From contig JAPPJY010000034.1 in assembly GCA_028874335.1 (NCBI GenBank), forward strand, positions 44,548 through 108,547: DNA of 64,000 bases, in the 5' to 3' direction. Position 1 is the stretch's first letter; the number at the start of each line of letters is the position of its first letter. The notes under the pieces were generated by a model. That model saw nothing but the letters and a program-made list of their open reading frames with translations, had not been told where the DNA came from and ran no database searches. The translations under genes were made by a program, and so were the position numbers. The DNA is from Gemmatimonadota bacterium. GTDB lineage: Bacteria > Latescibacterota > UBA2968 > GCA-2709665. Of this stretch, positions 62,091 to 64,000 are shown in pieces.

Positions 62091-63707
62091 ATGATATCCT
62101 TTTCCAGAAGCTGTCTTAAAATTCCCAGCGGTCTTCGCGCGGCTGCAAAAGCGGCGGTCAGCGTTGGTCAAACCCACCCAAGAGTGGCGAGGGGCGCGCA
62201 GCCACGATACATTGGTATATGGGCGAATTTTCCCGCCTTGACCGCCACTTTTTCGCTCGCGCTCGGGAACTCACCGGTAATTTTAAAACAGCTTCTCATC
62301 GCGCTGTTTCTCATGCTCGCGGAACCGGCGCCCGCGTTCGATCGGGAACCCTGGACCCACTTTCCCAACATGAATTCGGTTACGGCCCTGGCTGAAGGCA
62401 GCCAGTACGTCTACGTGGGTACCGAGGGGGGCATCCGGCGTTTCGATATTTACGGCGAACGATGGCACAGGCCGCTAACCGTCCTGGACGGCCTGCCCGA
62501 CAATCGCATCCGCGCTATCGCCTACGACGCCAGAACCGGCGAACTCTGGATGGACACGCCGTCGGGCGCGGCCCGCTGGCTCACGCGGCTCGAATCCGTT
62601 TCCTATTTCGGCGACGATCCGCCCCCACGCCCCCCGCCGGCGACGATTCCGCCGATCTATATGCCCTTTGGCTTCTTCATTGAGGGCGGATGGATCCAGG
62701 GTCCGCGACGGAGCTATCCCATCACGGCGACGATGATGGACACCTGGCAATCGCTGTGGATCGGCACCGGCGGATTGGGCGTCGGCAAGGCGAACATGAC
62801 GGACCGGCAGCTCGAGTTTCACGCTTTCGGGCCTCTCGACGAGAATATCACTGCCATGGCGAGAGACGGAGACAGCATCTGGTTCGGAGGCAGGGGCGTC
62901 TACGGGCTCAGGGAACAGGGAATTACCCGATACCACCTCTCAACCCAACTATGGGAGTACTTCGAACCTGAACACATCATGGGTCTGGACGAGGCCCGTA
63001 TTTCCGCCATTCTTCCCGACAGCGCCACGGTCTGGTTCGGCGCCTGGAACGGACTCATCCGTTACGTCCGTCACTCTGAACAGTGGATAACCTATCGTTT
63101 GCCAAGCCGTAGAGGCGTCACCGCGCTGGCCAGAGCGGGCACGCGGGTCTGGATCGGCACCCAGGCAGGACTGGCCGTGTTCGATACACAGGCCGACACC
63201 ATTCGCTGGGTGGGCGGCAGCGAGAGATTCGCCATCCAGGCCATGGCCGCCGGCGCGGGCTACATCTGGGCCGGCACGCATCTGGGACTGTTTCGCTGTC
63301 CCGTCGACGACGTGAACTGGACGCCCGTCCGGAGCCCCGGCGGACTCACGTCCCGGCCCATCAGCGGGTTGGCCACCTGCAGGGACCGCGTGTGGGCAAC
63401 CGTTGAATCGCCGTCTGCGCTCATTCATCTGGCCGCACCCGACTCGGCCTGGCAACGATTCGCGCTCGCCGAATTACACGGCGACCGTCACGTCTCCATC
63501 GCGGCCGATACCAGCCACGTCTGGCTCGCTACCGACCTCGGCGCGTTCCGCTTCGATATTTCCACGAGACTCTGGAAACGCTACACCCAAACCAGCGGCC
63601 TGATCGACGACCGTACACAGGCCGTGCTCCTTCAGAACGACTACGTCTGGTTTGGCACGGAAAAAGGGGCAAGCCGTTATGACTGGTCGCAGGACTTTTT
63701 TCGATAA
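62091..63707 (+). CDS. Secreted beta-propeller protein with a repeat element inserted near its start
   Basis: From about codon 70, the protein is a secreted propeller. A signal-like stretch (LLIALFLMLAEPAPAF) precedes repeated blades of the two-component-regulator-propeller type (YVYVGTEGGIRRFD, SLWIGTGGLG, SIWFGGRGVYGL, RVWIGTQAGLAVFD, YVWFGTEKGASRYD). The ATG at 62091 and five codons lie before a 187-bp inverted-repeat element, which is open in frame and leads into the signal-like stretch. Either the original start was interrupted, or translation begins inside the element. PorZ-like proteins of type IX secretion use similar blades, but the link is weak. Confidence 0.75.
   Translation: MISFSRSCLKIPSGLRAAAKAAVSVGQTHPRVARGAQPRYIGIWANFPALTATFSLALGNSPVILKQLLIALFLMLAEPAPAFDREPWTHFPNMNSVTALAEGSQYVYVGTEGGIRRFDIYGERWHRPLTVLDGLPDNRIRAIAYDARTGELWMDTPSGAARWLTRLESVSYFGDDPPPRPPPATIPPIYMPFGFFIEGGWIQGPRRSYPITATMMDTWQSLWIGTGGLGVGKANMTDRQLEFHAFGPLDENITAMARDGDSIWFGGRGVYGLREQGITRYHLSTQLWEYFEPEHIMGLDEARISAILPDSATVWFGAWNGLIRYVRHSEQWITYRLPSRRGVTALARAGTRVWIGTQAGLAVFDTQADTIRWVGGSERFAIQAMAAGAGYIWAGTHLGLFRCPVDDVNWTPVRSPGGLTSRPISGLATCRDRVWATVESPSALIHLAAPDSAWQRFALAELHGDRHVSIAADTSHVWLATDLGAFRFDISTRLWKRYTQTSGLIDDRTQAVLLQNDYVWFGTEKGASRYDWSQDFFR
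62108..62294. repeat. MITE-like inverted-repeat element, copy 3 (187 bp)
   Basis: It has the same ends as copies 1 and 2 (AAGCTGTCTTAAAATT at left, the inverse of AAGCTGTTTTAAAATT at right) and the same interior. In the centre, about 27 extra bp replace the TATAGACAAATATGGGC region. It has the same orientation as copy 2. It has no stop codon in the frame of the surrounding propeller gene, so the gene stays open across it. Confidence 0.87.
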
Positions 63708-63886
63708 CTTATTGTTTTCCAAATATTAAGTATCAACCTGTCTTTTTCGTGACTGAAAAAAAACGTGACACGAACGGACATTTTCCTTATCTTTAACATT
63801 GGCACGTAACCTAACTTAGCGATTGTACGTAACCGAATGGTCCTGATGATCTTTCCCCTATTTCATCTGCTAAGTTGAACGACAGC
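63708..63886. other. AT-rich 3' region, no gene seen
   Basis: After the propeller stop the sequence becomes AT-rich, without an open frame of note. It may hold the promoter of a following gene lost at the contig end. No convincing terminator hairpin is visible directly behind the propeller gene. Confidence 0.5.
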
Positions 63887-64000
63887 GGCCCCCCCCGGGG
63901 GGGCGCCCGCGGGCCCCCGGGGGGGCGGGGGGGGGTTTTAAAAAAAAAAAGCCCCCCCCACACAAAATAAAAAAAAAAAAAAATAAAAACAAAAAAAAAA
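63887..64000. other. Low-quality contig end, assembly artefact
   Basis: The last 110 or so bases are runs of C, G, T and A in succession, with only sporadic other bases. This is not natural coding or regulatory sequence. It is the typical tail of reads or contigs where base calling has failed. It marks a true end of the assembled contig. Confidence 0.9.

Noticed and set aside
46519..62294. Composite transposon bounded by the repeated elements
   Set aside because: The three copies are not arranged as flanking ends of one unit, no transposase gene lies between them, and no target-site duplication is visible.
63887..64000. Strong GC hairpin followed by T and A runs as a terminator
   Set aside because: The whole stretch is homopolymer junk at the end of the contig and cannot be trusted as natural sequence.

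Overview
The window looks like one end of a metagenome-derived contig. It runs into homopolymer junk at about 63,887-64,000, so nothing beyond about 63,880 should be read biologically. GC is high, and all genes up to 54.2 kb lie on the minus strand while all genes after it lie on the plus strand. Four features together point to a Gram-negative bacterium of the FCB group, most likely Latescibacterota or a close neighbour. They are secreted proteins with type IX-like C-terminal sorting tails, a gingipain-family (C25) peptidase, cohesin-like and EF-hand/dockerin-like modules, and a Planctomycetes/Verrucomicrobia-type bacterial microcompartment (BMC). The phylum is inference; no rRNA gene is present.

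1-30.6 kb (minus strand) is a dense block of secreted surface proteins and their debris. It holds the start of a metalloprotease paralogue cut by the window edge, an aldo/keto reductase, a BamE-like lipoprotein followed by four tandem paralogues of one small lipoprotein family, and six large modular proteins. The modules are cohesin-like domains, paired EF-hand modules, CARDB, fibronectin type III, cadherin-like, WD40, YWTD, leucine-rich and GLUG repeats, and two different HExxH metalloprotease domains. Several orphan module fragments mark a recombining, duplicating gene family.

30.6-34.3 kb holds two paralogous AraC-type regulators with degenerate receiver domains, a helically phased direct-repeat array that could be an AraC-type operator, and a 1-kb gene-free stretch.

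34.3-54.2 kb (minus strand) is a surface-polysaccharide operon. It encodes a Wzi-like outer-membrane protein, a Wzy-like polymerase, a GT2 transferase, a DegT aminotransferase, a WecA/TagO-like initiating transferase, a Wzx-like flippase, a sulfotransferase, two GT4 transferases, an NAD-sugar epimerase and a GT-C membrane transferase. It ends, with gene overlap, in a large C25 gingipain/PorU-like peptidase. I propose that the polysaccharide may be the anchor for type IX cargo.

54.3-62.1 kb (plus strand) is a BMC operon: PduL phosphotransacylase, BMC-H, three BMC-P pentamer proteins, a CoA-acylating aldehyde dehydrogenase, a class II aldolase with a C-terminal encapsulation helix, and acetate kinase. 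The expected chemistry is cleavage of a deoxysugar phosphate (fuculose-1-P or rhamnulose-1-P) to DHAP and lactaldehyde, then lactyl-CoA, lactyl-phosphate, and lactate plus ATP. A membrane glycosyltransferase gene is embedded in this operon. The polysaccharide and BMC operons are read from near-consensus, back-to-back sigma-70 promoters at 54,358-54,461. A short inverted-repeat (MITE-like) element occurs three times, at 45.5, 55.3 and 62.1 kb. The third copy is inserted in frame at the start of a secreted beta-propeller gene that ends the window.
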